Of a stretch of DNA of 64,000 nt, positions 20,369 through 30,747 are shown piece after piece. Numbering within the stretch: the first letter of the stretch is position 1; each line of letters starts with the position of its first letter. The position numbers and the translations under genes are program-made. The notes beneath the pieces were generated by a model. That model did no database searches. It had not been told where the DNA came from and saw only the letters and a list, made by a program, of their open reading frames with translations. This DNA is from CAVVEC01 sp963747105 (GTDB taxonomy: Bacteria; Acidobacteriota; Terriglobia; Terriglobales; Acidobacteriaceae): contig CAVVEC010000016.1 in the NCBI GenBank assembly GCA_963747105.1, forward strand, positions 620,001-684,000, given 5' to 3'.

Positions 20369-21601
20369 TCATTTCCCCTTGTACGTGCGCGGGGAGCCCA
20401 CACCAGCACAGAGATCCCAGCCCACCATGCAGTGGGAGTCGCCCGAGGTGATGTCGTAGAAATCGGCCTTGTACTCCTTCTTGTTCGCGTACTCCTTGTA
20501 GATCATGGTAAGTTCGTCCTCGGTGGACTTCTTCTTGCTGCCGGCGGCATTTACAATGCCCGCAAAGGTTGGCGACGACCAGCTCGTGCCGCAGACCTCA
20601 TTCCAGCCTTCGTACGCCGAAATATAAATTGGCGCGTAGCAGAAAGGGGAAGCCACATCCGGATATCCACGCTGGCTTCCGACAATCTTCTTGATGATGT
20701 TCTGGTAGCTGGGCCTGGCCTCATAGGGGCTAATGTCGCCGGTGCCGCCTAAGTAAATTTCGTCCATGAAGTTGCCTTGCGAATCCCGATTGATATAAGT
20801 ACCGCCGACCGAGACCACGTTTGGAGAAGCTCCCGGATGAGAACTCGCCCCGACGCCCGAGTCTCCGCTGGCGGCGAAGAAGACCACTCCCGGCTGCACG
20901 AAATACTTGTCATATTTCGTCTCAGCCGGCCACTCCGGGTCACCCCAACTGTTGCTGACCACACCGCCGCCATTTTGCGCCACTACGCTTCCTCCCACCT
21001 GCTCCGCCAGCCAGGTGGGATCCGTGTTGCACCGTTTGGACACGCACAGCTTGGACTCGATCAGGAAAATCTTGGCTTTGGGCGCCATGGCATGAGCCCA
21101 CTCGATGTCCAGCGCTTCCTCAACGTCCCAGCCGGAATACACTGGAGGCTTGTGGCCATCGGCATACACCTTCTGGAAGTCGGCTTCCGTTATGCCAAAA
21201 TACTTGGAAAACACATGCAGGTCATGCGCTGCGGTTGGATAGTCCCCGGCATCCACAATGCCAATGGCTCCCCAGCCCCCGGTCGGGACATTCGTGCTGG
21301 TGGCGATCGGACAACCCTTGGGCCCCTTCACCAGTTTGTACACGCAGGCGAGCGACGCCGGTGTCTCCGCCTCCTGCGGGGGCGCGTCAGGATTCCGGAC
21401 GTCCGGAATAACAAAGAAGTAGTTGGTATGGATGCGGCCCGGATGCGGGATGCTGGACTCGGGAACTACAATCTTCTTTCCCTTGAACAGAAACGCAGAG
21501 GCTGCTATTTCGTCCGAGGTCTGCGCCGAACACCGGGAGACGGTTGCGCCCAGTAACCATGCAACCGCGGCGACCATGGAAATCACAATACGACGCTTCA
21601 T
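20369..21601 (-). CDS. Sedolisin/kumamolisin-type (S53) serine peptidase
   Basis: A 410-residue exported peptidase. It has a signal peptide (residues 1-26, ending SRCSAQ). The S53 triad is visible: Glu and Asp in the EEALDIEW segment (near residue 161-168) and the nucleophile in GTSWSSPTFAG near residue 345. The oxyanion Asp lies in SNSWGDPEW. A C-terminal calcium-loop region (FYDITSGDSHCM) is present. Typical members carry a propeptide of roughly 150-200 residues; here only about 80 residues separate the signal peptide from the catalytic core. It would act outside the cytoplasm, typically at acid pH. Confidence 0.88.
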   Translation of the reverse strand: MKRRIVISMVAAVAWLLGATVSRCSAQTSDEIAASAFLFKGKKIVVPESSIPHPGRIHTNYFFVIPDVRNPDAPPQEAETPASLACVYKLVKGPKGCPIATSTNVPTGGWGAIGIVDAGDYPTAAHDLHVFSKYFGITEADFQKVYADGHKPPVYSGWDVEEALDIEWAHAMAPKAKIFLIESKLCVSKRCNTDPTWLAEQVGGSVVAQNGGGVVSNSWGDPEWPAETKYDKYFVQPGVVFFAASGDSGVGASSHPGASPNVVSVGGTYINRDSQGNFMDEIYLGGTGDISPYEARPSYQNIIKKIVGSQRGYPDVASPFCYAPIYISAYEGWNEVCGTSWSSPTFAGIVNAAGSKKKSTEDELTMIYKEYANKKEYKADFYDITSGDSHCMVGWDLCAGVGSPRTYKGK

Positions 21602-21973
21602 TCAGTTACTCCTGGAAGGTTTAGCAAAACGGCATCACGAGAGGTCGCACAACCCGAGGGGTGGGAATTGCAGCCTCGCAAATCAGAACGCCCGTGACAG
21701 CGAGTGTAGACCAAAAGTAGCCACCATGCCAGACTGCAACTCTTTGCACATTGACAAACCACCGGAAGGCGGAAAGAATCGTCCGCACGTTGAAGTTTGC
21801 TTTTTTCCGGAACAGCGCCGAAGACTGTCGTAAAACCGTGATGCACCGATCCGGATGGTTCTGGTTGGCTCTCGGCCCCAATCGGTGTCAAAAGCTCACA
21901 ATCCAACCCACTTGCCACCGCATTAGCTGAGGAGCGCGCTCCCCGGACGCCACCTTCCGCTATACTAATCAGT
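21602..21973. other. Divergent intergenic region between S53 peptidase and nuoI
   Basis: This stretch of 372 bp holds the start regions of the minus-strand peptidase and plus-strand nuoI. Short open frames cross it but none looks coding. I see no convincing sigma-70 boxes, riboswitch or repeat. Confidence 0.5.
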
Positions 21974-22504
21974 ATGCCGGTCCTGAAGAACATTGCGGCC
22001 ATCGCCAAGGGCATGAGCATCACCTTCATGGAGATGTTTCAGCCCACGATCGTGGAGAATTATCCCGATGGCGCGGGGCCGCTGAAGGGCGCCAAGTTCC
22101 AGGAGCGTTTTCGCGGCGCGCATGTGCTGCAACGCGACGAAAACGGACTGGAAAAGTGCGTGGCTTGCTTCCTGTGCGCGGCGTCGTGTCCTTCGAATTG
22201 CATTTACATTGAAGCCGCGGAGAACACCGCGGAGCATCGCGTGAGCGGCGCCGAGCGTTACGCCAAGGTGTACAACATTGACTACAACCGATGCATTTTT
22301 TGCGGATACTGCGTGGAGGCCTGCCCGACGGACGCGATCACGCACGGGCACGGGTTCGAGATCGCGAGTTTCAACGCCAGCAACCTGATCTACCGCAAAG
22401 AGCAGATGCTGGCCCCCCGGCCAGCGCACATGGGAGCCAACGCGGTGTTCAATCAAGCGGATGTGGCGGCGGGCGCGCCAGCGGTGGCCATGCCTGGGAG
22501 TTAG
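21974..22504 (+). CDS. nuoI: NADH-quinone oxidoreductase subunit I (NuoI)
   Basis: A 176-residue peripheral-arm subunit of complex I that carries two [4Fe-4S] clusters. Both ferredoxin motifs are intact: CVACFLCAASCP near residue 62 and CIFCGYCVEACP near 110, with the family hallmark EACPTDAITH after the second. It stands alone here, not inside a nuo operon; a second, scattered copy would be consistent with genomes that carry extra complex I genes. A GC-rich hairpin follows the stop. Confidence 0.92.
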   Translation: MPVLKNIAAIAKGMSITFMEMFQPTIVENYPDGAGPLKGAKFQERFRGAHVLQRDENGLEKCVACFLCAASCPSNCIYIEAAENTAEHRVSGAERYAKVYNIDYNRCIFCGYCVEACPTDAITHGHGFEIASFNASNLIYRKEQMLAPRPAHMGANAVFNQADVAAGAPAVAMPGS

Positions 22505-22529
22505 AATTTCACCGTAGGAACTGCGGACG

Positions 22530-22555
22530 ACGCCGGTCCCCCAGCGGACCGGCGT
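22530..22555 (+). terminator. Probable terminator hairpin after nuoI
   Basis: A perfect 10-bp stem, ACGCCGGTCC / GGACCGGCGT, with a 6-nt loop lies 25 bp past the nuoI stop. The following bases are ttcgtg, so the T-run is weak; it may stall polymerase or simply stabilise the 3' end. Confidence 0.5.
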
Positions 22556-22612
22556 TCGTGCATGAGTCGAAAACCTTAGCCACGGATTTACACTGATCCA
22601 CACGGATTGACA

Positions 22613-25600
22613 ATGCCCGATTTTCTCCAAACCGTTAGCGAACGCGTCGTCATCTACGACGGCGCCATGGGCACGAGCATTCATAACCGCAATCCCAGCC
22701 TGGATGATTATTGGGGCAAAGAGAACTGCAGCGAAGTGCTGGTGTTGAGCCGGCCCGACATCATTAGGGACATTCACGCGTCGTTCCTCGAGGTTGGCTG
22801 TGATGTCGTGGAGACCGACACGTTCGGCGGGACCGCATCGTTTTGGGCGAGTATGATCTGCGCGACGGGTGCGGAGATCAACATCGGCCGCGCAAATGGC
22901 TAAAGAGGTGGCACAGCAATTCTCCACCGATGACAAGCCGAGATTCGTTGCGGGATCTATGGGGCCATCGACCAAGCTCCCGTCCCTGGGCCACATCAGC
23001 TTCGGCGACATGGTGGAGGCATACGAAGAGCAGGCTGCGGCCTTGATCGAAGGCGGCGTTGACATTCTGCTGGTCGAGACGTGCCAGGATTTACTGCAGG
23101 CGAAAATCGCAACCATTGGCGTGCTCGAAGCCATGCGGAAAGCCGGAAGACGTCTGCCGGTGACCGTACAGGTTACTCTGCAGGAATCCGGGACGATGCT
23201 GCTCGGGACCGAGATCGGCGCAGCCCTCACGGCGCTGGAGCCGTTCGGCGTGGATGTAATCGGGCTCAATTGCGCCACCGGACCGAAGGAAATGAACGAT
23301 TCGGTCCGCTACCTTTGCCTGAACTCAACCAAACATGTTTCGGTGCTTCCCAACGCCGGGCTGCCGTTGCCGAAGGCGGCGTGGCCGTATTCAAACTTAA
23401 TCCTCAGGAACTGGCCGAGTATCACAAGCATTTTGTCGCGGACTACGGAGTGCGTATCGTGGGCGGCTGCTGCGGAACCACTTCCGAACACCTGAAAGCC
23501 GTGGTGGGCGCTGTATCCGGTGTGGAACCCGCGAAAAGGGAAGTGCAGCCCATCGCCGCGGCTTCGAGCGCGTACACTTCCGTTCCACTCGATCTCGAAC
23601 CCAAGCCACTGATTGTCGCTGAAGAAATGAACACGACCACGCGGGTTGAGCATTTCCGCAACCTGGTTCGGGGCAAGAAATACGACGACATTCTGGCCCT
23701 GGCTAAGAAACTTGTGAACGAAGGCTCGCACATGCTCGACCTGTGCTGCGCCATTGTGGGCGAGGACGAGAAGGGTTACATCACTTCGATTTTGGAAAAG
23801 ATCGCGACTCGGGTTCCCGCGCCTGTTCTGGTGGATTCGACCGAGGCTGACGTCGTCGAAGAAGCCTTGAAGCGCATTCCCGGGAAGGCGATCATCAATT
23901 CCATCAATCTGGAGGATGGCGAGAAGCGTACGTCGAAAGTTCTGCCCATGGCCAAGCGTTTCGGCGCCGCAGTGATTGCGCTCACCATTGATGAAGAGGG
24001 AATGGCTCTGACTGCAGAAAAGAAGGCGGCCATCGCCCGGCGCATTTACGATCTGGCGACAAAAAAATACGGCATTCGGCCGGTGGACATTATCTTCGAT
24101 GCGCTGACGTTGCCCATCTCAACCGGGCAGGAGGAATATCGCACGGCGGGCATGGAAACCCTGCAGGCCCTCAAGAAGATCAAGCAAGAACTGCCCGACG
24201 TAAAGACTATCCTCGGCGTCAGCAACATTTCGTTCGGCCTCGATGCCTATCCGCGGCGCGTGCTGAATTCGGTTTTCATGCACGAGGCGGTAGAGTACGG
24301 CCTCGACATGGCCATAGTGAACTACACCAAAATCTATCCGTTATACAAAATACCTCATGAAGAAGTTGAACTGGCGCGCAAGTTGATTTACCGCGACGCC
24401 TCGGACGGCGATCCCCTGCAGAAATACATGCAACATTTCGCCGGAACCAAGGGCAAAGTGCCCGCTTCCACAACCGCGCATGTCGAAACGCTCTCGGTGG
24501 ACGACAAGCTGAAGTTCGCCATCATCAATGGCGAAAAATCCGTGGGTGAAGGCGCTCACAAGAAAACGCTGGAAGAACTTCTGGAGGATGCGCTGCACGA
24601 GTACACACCGCTGGAGTTGATCAACACCGTGCTGCTCGACGGCATGAAGACGGTGGGCGATCTCTTCGGTGCGCGCAAGATGCAGTTGCCCTCGGTGCTC
24701 GATTCCGCCGGAGTCATGAAACAGGCGGTCGCTTATCTGGAACCGAAGATGGAGAAGAAAGCCAGCTCGCAGAAAGGCACGATTGTGCTGGCTACGGTGA
24801 AGGGCGATGTGCATGACATCGGCAAGAACCTGGTGGACATCATTCTCACCAATAACGGATTCAAGGTCATCAACCTCGGCATCAAGCAGCCGGGCGACAT
24901 CATCATTCGTTCGGCGCAGGAGCACAAGGCGGATGCCATCGGCCTGAGCGGCTTGCTGGTGAAATCTACGCTGGAGATGAAGTATGTGATCCAGGATCTG
25001 CAGCGGCAGAACCTGGATTTTCCGGTGATTTGCGGGGGCGCGGCGCTCACGCGCAAGTATGTCGAAGACGATCTGCGGCGCGAGTACTCGAACGCCGTGT
25101 TCTATGCCGACGACGCCTTTGCCGGTTTGCACATCATGCAGGATCTGGCGACCACCGATGGCAAGCGGAACGACCGGCTGCAGGAAGGGCGTACGGTCAA
25201 GGAGTATGCCAAGGCCGCGGCGGTGGATGAAGAAACCGGGCCGGTTTTCGCGGAGCGCAGCCCGGTGGTCAGCGATGCGCCCAATATTCCTGCGCCGCCT
25301 TTCTGGGGAGTACGGGTGCGCAAAGACTTCGATCTGCGCGAGATATTTCAGTACATCAATGATACGGCGTTGTTCAAGAATCAGTGGCAGTTGAAGACGG
25401 CCTCGCAGGAGGATTATCTGCGCTTGGTGGAGCAGAAATTCCGCCCGATCAAGAAGCAGCTGGAAGAAGAAGTCATCTCCAGCGGTATTTTTCGAACCGA
25501 AAGTTGTGTATGGATATTTCCCGGCGCAGAGTGACGGCAACGATGTGATCGTGTACGAGCCGCCTGCACGGGCGGAGACGCCCGTGCCCACATTGAAAGA

Positions 25601-26099
25601 GCTGTTGCGCTTTACTTTTCCCCGCCAGCGGGAAGGACGCAAGCTCTGCATCTCGGATTTCTTCGCTCCCAAAGATTCTGGAAAGATGGACGTGCTTGGG
25701 CTCTCGCTGGTAACCATCGGATCGCAAGCCTCGCTCGAAACCCAGCGGCTGTTTGAAGGCGGCGAATACACTCGCTATCTCTATCTGCACGGGCTCAGCG
25801 TGGAAACAGCCGAGGCGCTGGCCGAGTACTTGCACAAAAAAATGCGCGAAGATCTGGGGATTGCGGGCGAAGACTCACCGCATATCCGCGATCTATTCCA
25901 TCAGAAATATCGTGGATCGCGCTATTCGTTTGGCTATCCGGCGTGCCCCAATCTGGAAGATCAAACCAAACTGTTTGCTCTGCTTCATCCGGAAGAAAAT
26001 GTCGGCGTGAGATTGACCAGCGGGTTTCTGCTCGATCCGGAGCAATCCACGTCCGCGATCGTGGTTCACCATCCGGCGGCGAAATATTTTGTGGTGTGA
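22613..26099 (+). CDS. metH: Cobalamin-dependent methionine synthase (several indels)
   Basis: Transfers the methyl group of methyl-tetrahydrofolate to homocysteine via cobalamin. Domains in order: homocysteine-binding (YDGAMGTSI; zinc Cys in GLNCATGP and GGCCGTT), pterin-binding (about residues 350-610), cobalamin cap and Rossmann domain with the cobalt-ligand motif DVHDIGKNLV, and the AdoMet reactivation domain at the end (RYSFGYPACPNLEDQ). Frames change near 22833, 22868, 22893, 23380 and 25500, but every domain continues. The joined length of about 1160 residues is normal. I favour the ATG at 22613. The homocysteine and folate chemistry is certain; the intactness in the organism is inferred. 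Confidence 0.93.
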
Positions 26100-26138
26100 T
26101 TTGTCCGAGGCTGGAATGCACGGAGGAAACTGGAAATT

Positions 26139-26423
26139 GTGAAACGCGCACTCCTCCGGTTGGTCGGCATGCTGGTTCTGCTCGCGGCAATCACGTACGC
26201 GGGTGACTATCTCTCTGTTCGGTACAGGATCCCCAGGAACCGCGACCCCTACGGCGAGGTGACAATCACGTCCATGTACGCAATCCATGAGAAGAACGGC
26301 AAGATTGAATACCAGTTTGCCGCTCCGGAAACTCAGGTGTGCGTTCACTCGTTGTTTCCTCATCTCGGCTATAGTCCGTGCTGGTACCTCAACCGGCACA
26401 CTGAGAAGCGAATCGAGATATGA
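26139..26423 (+). CDS. Small membrane-anchored hypothetical protein
   Basis: A 94-residue protein starting at GTG 26139, with a basic N-terminus and one hydrophobic helix (LVGMLVLLAAITYAGDYL), then a short exposed domain containing two Cys residues (TQVCVHSLF and SPCWYLN). Similar short proteins with this YLSVRYRIPRNRDPYG stretch are, as I recall, scattered through acidobacterial genomes, with no known function. It follows metH by 40 bp and might be co-transcribed. Confidence 0.55.
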   Translation: MKRALLRLVGMLVLLAAITYAGDYLSVRYRIPRNRDPYGEVTITSMYAIHEKNGKIEYQFAAPETQVCVHSLFPHLGYSPCWYLNRHTEKRIEI

Positions 26424-26583
26424 GCCTGTCCCTGAGGGCTGGATTCCAGCCAGAGGCTCACGTATCCGCGTGCCCTTCCACGAAGCTGTCCAGGACTATT
26501 TATGAGATAAGTTGTAATCTACTTACACTAACTGGGCACCATTCGAAAAACAGATCGCACAATTGCTAAGGAGGATTATCCGC

Positions 26584-28230
26584 ATGCGTTACCGGGTCTG
26601 CATTCTACTCACCCTATGGCTGTGCGCGCCCTCGATGGCTCAGGACCATTCCGCGCACAGCCCGTCCAAGCCCGCCACGCTGATGTCGGGTCTGGGCAAT
26701 TTGCACCATCCCGTCTCCACCGGCAATCCGGAAGCACAAAAGTTCTTTGATCAGGGACTGCGCCTGATCTATGCCTTCAACCACGATGAGGCAGCGCGCT
26801 CGTTTCAGCGTGCCGCCGATTTCGATCCTAAGCTCGCGATGGCCTACTGGGGCGTTGCCGAAGCCGTGGGTCCAAACTACAACGATCCCGCCAGCGACGA
26901 GCGATTCAAGCAGGCGCACGAAGCGATCCAGAAAGCGGCGGATCTTTCGGCCGGCGCCTCACCCGCCGAGATGGCCTATATCCAGGCGATGGCCAAGCGC
27001 TTTCCCGCGGATCCGAAAGCTGATCGCCGGAAGGCCGCTGAGGATTATCGCGATGCGATGCGCGAAATCTCGAAGACGTACCCTGACGATCTGGACGCAG
27101 CCACGCTGTTTGCTGAATCGGGGATGAATCTGCACTCCTGGGCCCTGTGGCATGTGGACGGCACGCCGGAAGTAGGTACCGAGGAGGTCGTCGCTACGCT
27201 GGAATCCGTGATCCGCCGAGATCCCAATCATCTGGGCGCGATTCATTACTACATCCATGCCACGGAGGCCTCGCCGTATCCGGAGCGCGCATCGGCCGGC
27301 GCCAACAAACTCGCATCGTTGGCGCCCGCGGCCGGGCACATCGTGCACATGCCGGCCCACGTTTACATCCGCACCGGGGATTATGAAGCGGCGGTGAAGA
27401 CGAACGAAGAGGCCGCGGCCGTGGACCGAGCCTACATCAAGGCAAGCGGAGCGCAGGGTATTTACCCGATGATGTATTACAGCCATAACCTGCACTTCAT
27501 CGCGATGTGCGCCAGCATGAATGGAAATTATGCCGAAGCCAAGAAGAACGCCGATATGCTGGCCGAGCACGTTGGACCCGCTGTGAAAATGATGCCTCCG
27601 CTGGAAGGTTTTATGACGATTCCCATGGCAGTGGGACTTCGTTTTCACAAGTGGAATGAGATTCTCGCCATGCCGCAACCTGACCCGGCGATGAAGACCA
27701 CAACCGGGTTTTGGCATTTCGCTCGCGGCATGGCGCTGGCAGGGACCGGCAAGATGAGCGAAGCGGAGGCCGAATATAAAATCGTTGCCGGTGCCCAGCA
27801 GAATACGCCGCCGGATGAGATCTTCGCCATGCCGATCAACAATAAGGCGAAGGACATCTTGAAAATTGCCGAGGATGTCCTGGGCGCCAAGATTGCCATG
27901 GCGAGAAAGGACAATAGTCAAGCCATCTCCCTGCTGACCGCAGCCGTGGCGATTCAGGACACGCTCAAGTACGGGGAACCTCCGGACTGGTTCTTCCCGG
28001 TTCGCGAATCGCTGGGCGGCGCGCTGCTCATGAATGGCGACGCCACAGGAGCCGAGAAAGTCTTCCGGGCAGACCTCGACCGCAATCCGCGCAATCCGCG
28101 TTCGCTGTTCGGGTTGCAGCAGGCACTCAAAGCCCAGGACCGGAACTATGACGCCGGTTTTGTGGAGGATCAATTTCGCACGCAGTGGAAGGGCGGCGCG
28201 ACTGAATTGAAAGTGGAAGATCTGGTGTAG
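26584..28230 (+). CDS. Secreted TPR-repeat protein
   Basis: I start at ATG 26584, which has AAGGAGG nine bases upstream and gives a signal peptide (MRYRVCILLTLWLCAPSMAQ). The frame opens 21 bp earlier without such a site. The 548-residue product is built of helical TPR-like pairs: QKFFDQGLRLIYAFNHDEAARSFQRA near residue 55 and several later blocks, including GGALLMNGDATGAEKVFRADL near the C-terminus. Conserved His residues (GLGNLHHPVSTG, MPAHVYIRTGDY) are characteristic of this family of exported TPR proteins, whose role is unknown. A strong hairpin follows it. Confidence 0.8.
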   Translation: MRYRVCILLTLWLCAPSMAQDHSAHSPSKPATLMSGLGNLHHPVSTGNPEAQKFFDQGLRLIYAFNHDEAARSFQRAADFDPKLAMAYWGVAEAVGPNYNDPASDERFKQAHEAIQKAADLSAGASPAEMAYIQAMAKRFPADPKADRRKAAEDYRDAMREISKTYPDDLDAATLFAESGMNLHSWALWHVDGTPEVGTEEVVATLESVIRRDPNHLGAIHYYIHATEASPYPERASAGANKLASLAPAAGHIVHMPAHVYIRTGDYEAAVKTNEEAAAVDRAYIKASGAQGIYPMMYYSHNLHFIAMCASMNGNYAEAKKNADMLAEHVGPAVKMMPPLEGFMTIPMAVGLRFHKWNEILAMPQPDPAMKTTTGFWHFARGMALAGTGKMSEAEAEYKIVAGAQQNTPPDEIFAMPINNKAKDILKIAEDVLGAKIAMARKDNSQAISLLTAAVAIQDTLKYGEPPDWFFPVRESLGGALLMNGDATGAEKVFRADLDRNPRNPRSLFGLQQALKAQDRNYDAGFVEDQFRTQWKGGATELKVEDLV

Positions 28231-28244
28231 GCGCGGGATGGAGG

Positions 28245-28273
28245 CAAGGCTGGCGGAGAGCCAGCCTTGTTTC
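28245..28273 (+). terminator. Terminator hairpin after the TPR gene
   Basis: A perfect 10-bp inverted repeat (CAAGGCTGGC / GCCAGCCTTG) with a 5-nt loop, then TTT, 15 bp past the TPR stop. The convergent cupin gene ends about 45 bp beyond, so it may serve both strands. Confidence 0.75.
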
Positions 28274-28315
28274 GGTCGAAAATCGCCTGCCAGGACGCCG
28301 TCACCCACTTGAAAC

Positions 28316-28840
28316 CTACGGCTTTTTCTTGCTGGGGTCGTCGCCGGGGTTGATGTAGTTGAATTTGAGCGGCGCCATGCCGTGTATCTGCACCGCCGTT
28401 TCTCCGCTGCTCATCGCGTAGTGGTGCATACTGGGATCAAGGTAAGCGAAGCTGGTCGCGGCAAAGCTCATCATTTTGCTTTCATCCCACTTATCGCCCA
28501 TGCCCACTTTCAGGGTTCCCGAAATCACCGTGACATTCTCTCGCTTGGGGTGCCAATGCGGGGAGATCTTGTACCCATCGGGCATCTTCAAACGGACGGT
28601 GTAATCGCCGGCAACTCCCATCGGATTGCCTTCCAGAACAGCCAGAGTGGCGCCGGGCGGCAGGAACGCAGGCGCGGGGCCGTACTGGATTTCGTCGGGG
28701 GTAAAGGCATTCTTGTGGCTGGCAGAACCCGCCTTGGAAGCGGATTTGGCAGTCGCATGCTTGGGGGCGGTCTTGGCGGTATCCTGGGCTACAGCCAGGC
28801 AGCACAACACGACAATCGAGGCCAACAGAAGTTTCTTCAT
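28316..28840 (-). CDS. Secreted cupin-domain protein
   Basis: A 174-residue protein with a signal peptide (MKKLLLASIVVLCCLAVAQ), a lysine/alanine-rich linker, and a single cupin barrel. The first cupin motif shows the metal ligands: PHWHPKREN, with G..KVGMGD following; the second motif supplies a His in DPSMHHYAM. Periplasmic cupins of this kind bind a metal; substrate is not predictable. RBS-like GGAGAG lies just upstream of the ATG. Confidence 0.8.
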   Translation of the reverse strand: MKKLLLASIVVLCCLAVAQDTAKTAPKHATAKSASKAGSASHKNAFTPDEIQYGPAPAFLPPGATLAVLEGNPMGVAGDYTVRLKMPDGYKISPHWHPKRENVTVISGTLKVGMGDKWDESKMMSFAATSFAYLDPSMHHYAMSSGETAVQIHGMAPLKFNYINPGDDPSKKKP

Positions 28841-28972
28841 GAGTCTCTCCTTTTGGGTTGACGATTGAAAAGCCGGTGACCAACAATTCCGTCAGGAATT
28901 CCGAGCAGGCGGTATTGTACACCCGGTCGCGATGGCGCTGGCCGTTTTCGCTGCAGCAACGTCCACAAAGTC

Positions 28973-29467
28973 TTATCGTTTGGGCCGCAGACGGGTAGCT
29001 GCGCTGGGCAAGATGCAGGCATTCGACGCATCTTTCAGGGCTCCATTCAGCGCGGTGCCCAAAGTGGCCAGGTCCTGTGCACTCATAACCTGCTGCATTC
29101 CCTCGAAGAGCTGGCGTTCTTCTTTGCGAATGTGGCGAGCCAGCTTCTCTACGAATTCCTCCAGGCTCGCCTTTTCAAGACCACGGGCGGCCGCGCGCGC
29201 AAAGAAATCCCGCAGAACGGCGTGCTCGGAGCGCAGTTCCTCAACCAGATATCGGATCTCGGGGAAGCGCGCCGCGATGGGAAATAATTTCTTCTCTTCC
29301 GCGGCGAAATGGATCCCAATTTCCTGTTCAAATAGTTGTTGAATCTCTGCTTGCCAGGCTTCGGGATTGACCTCTCCTGCCTGAAGGGCGCGATCCAGGC
29401 GCACACAAAGCGCCAGCACGTGCTGGTGCTGGCGGGAAAGCGGAACGAGGTTCTTGTCGCGCAGCAT
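28973..29467 (-). CDS. Hemerythrin HHE-domain protein
   Basis: A 164-residue protein with the HHE cation-binding fold: a di-iron site in a four-helix bundle. Candidate ligands are the His in SRQHQHVLALC, the H..E in IGIHFAAEEKKLFP, the H in SEHAVLRDFF and the H...E in ARHIRKEERQLFEGM. Members sense or buffer oxygen or nitric oxide or repair iron-sulfur proteins. It lies next to the HAD phosphatase on the same strand, 44 bp downstream of its stop. Confidence 0.85.
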   Translation of the reverse strand: MLRDKNLVPLSRQHQHVLALCVRLDRALQAGEVNPEAWQAEIQQLFEQEIGIHFAAEEKKLFPIAARFPEIRYLVEELRSEHAVLRDFFARAAARGLEKASLEEFVEKLARHIRKEERQLFEGMQQVMSAQDLATLGTALNGALKDASNACILPSAATRLRPKR

Positions 29468-29510
29468 ACGGTTATTATGCTGCCAGGAAGCCGGGCGCGG
29501 TCAAGAAATC

Positions 29511-30345
29511 TCAATCGGCGGTCGCGGTTTTTACCTCGTCACTCGCGGCTGGGCGCAGAGTGAGCCAGTCGGTGCGTACCCGTTCCCACTCCTGAATCAG
29601 CATTCCGTAGGACTCGAAAAACCCGCGAATGCGAAGTCTGTCCCAGCCCACAATGTCCTCCAGAATCGGCGCCAGCACGGCCAGGGCGTTGCCGCTGAGG
29701 ATCGTTCGTCTTGGCAACCTGCGAAACATGCTTGGCTTCGGAAACCGCAATGGTGAAGCCGTCGCGGACATTCACATGCAGCATGACATGGATATCGGAG
29801 CTTCCGTCGCCCACGTAAATGATGTGGTCCGGGCCGATTTGCTGCTGCGTCTGGAGTTGGTCGAGCACTGCAACCTTCCCATAGCCTGCTGTGGTGCGAG
29901 TAATCGATTCGATCTGCCCGGAGCCGGTGTAGCGAAACTCCGTTCCATAGATGTGATCCTTGGGGACGATTCCTTCCAGCGCGGACTGGATGACCTCGAC
30001 CGGAGCGGCGGAGAGAACATAGAAATCGAACTGATATCCGCCAATGCCGGCATTGAGAATCTCATAGAGCAGCGCAATATTCTCCTTCAAGCGAATCCGT
30101 TTGCCGACCTCATACAGGTGTTCTCTTCGGACGCGTGCTTGAAACTCAGGATCATGCAGCAGCAGGTACGCAAGTTCCGCGCCCTGCTGCACCAGGTTCA
30201 GCTTCGCCATGCCCTGGGCCTTGCGCTCGAACTCGGCAGTCGGAATTCCGACTAATTCGCTGAGCACGTATCCTGAATCGTTGAAAGTGAGCGTCTGATC
30301 AAAATCACTGGCGAACAGGTAGTGTTTCAGAGGCTTCTCGGTCAT
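29511..30345 (-). CDS. HAD-superfamily phosphatase (one frameshift)
   Basis: A cytoplasmic phosphatase of about 278 residues, start ATG 30345. HAD motif I is FASDFDQTLTF, motif II is the Ser in YVLSAAP, and motif III/IV is YVGDGSSDIHVM. The C1 cap insertion of motif I points to a phosphoserine-phosphatase-like or haloacid-dehalogenase-like member. The frame breaks near 29711: after HVSQVAKT the other frame continues ILSGNALAVLAPILEDIVG and stops at 29511. The specific substrate is unknown. Confidence 0.82.
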
Positions 30346-30558
30346 ATTGCCATTAGATTCAGCGCGAATGGGAAAGACAATTAAAATCCGGTGAATAGCG
30401 CAAGCCATGATCGGTACGTTTGTACACAGACCTCTGCCTTTACTAAATCCTTCGCACCGTTGAGAATGGTGGGTCACCTTTAGAGCAACCGCTGCCCCGG
30501 GTGAGGGCGCAAATCCGGCATTATCGCCCGAGAACGGGCAACAGGAGCAGGAATCATT

Positions 30559-30747
30559 ATGGGAACCTCCGGAGAACTAATTCGCCTGATCAACTACGTG
30601 GACGATATCATGACCACCCTGCGCCGCATCAGCGCCTTCGTCCCTGCCATGGAGCGCGACGAGCGCAAGCGTCTGGCGGAAAGCCTGCGGGCCGCCGGCT
30701 CCAACCTCGACGGCGTACTCGGCCAGCTGGAAAAAGGGACGCAGTAG
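30559..30747 (+). CDS. Conserved small protein upstream of acyl-CoA dehydrogenase gene
   Basis: A 62-residue, all-helical protein with no recognised domain, preceded by AGGAGCAGG. Its stop codon overlaps the GTG start of the next gene by one base (cagtaGTGgcg), so the pair is translationally coupled. Small helical proteins of this look often accompany hydroxyacyl-CoA dehydrogenases in acidobacterial genomes by my recollection; function unknown. Confidence 0.6.
   Translation: MGTSGELIRLINYVDDIMTTLRRISAFVPAMERDERKRLAESLRAAGSNLDGVLGQLEKGTQ

Noticed and set aside
24341..25771. Long minus-strand open frame (476 codons) inside metH
   Set aside because: It is the antisense shadow of the clean metH cobalamin domain, with no domain of its own and no ribosome site.
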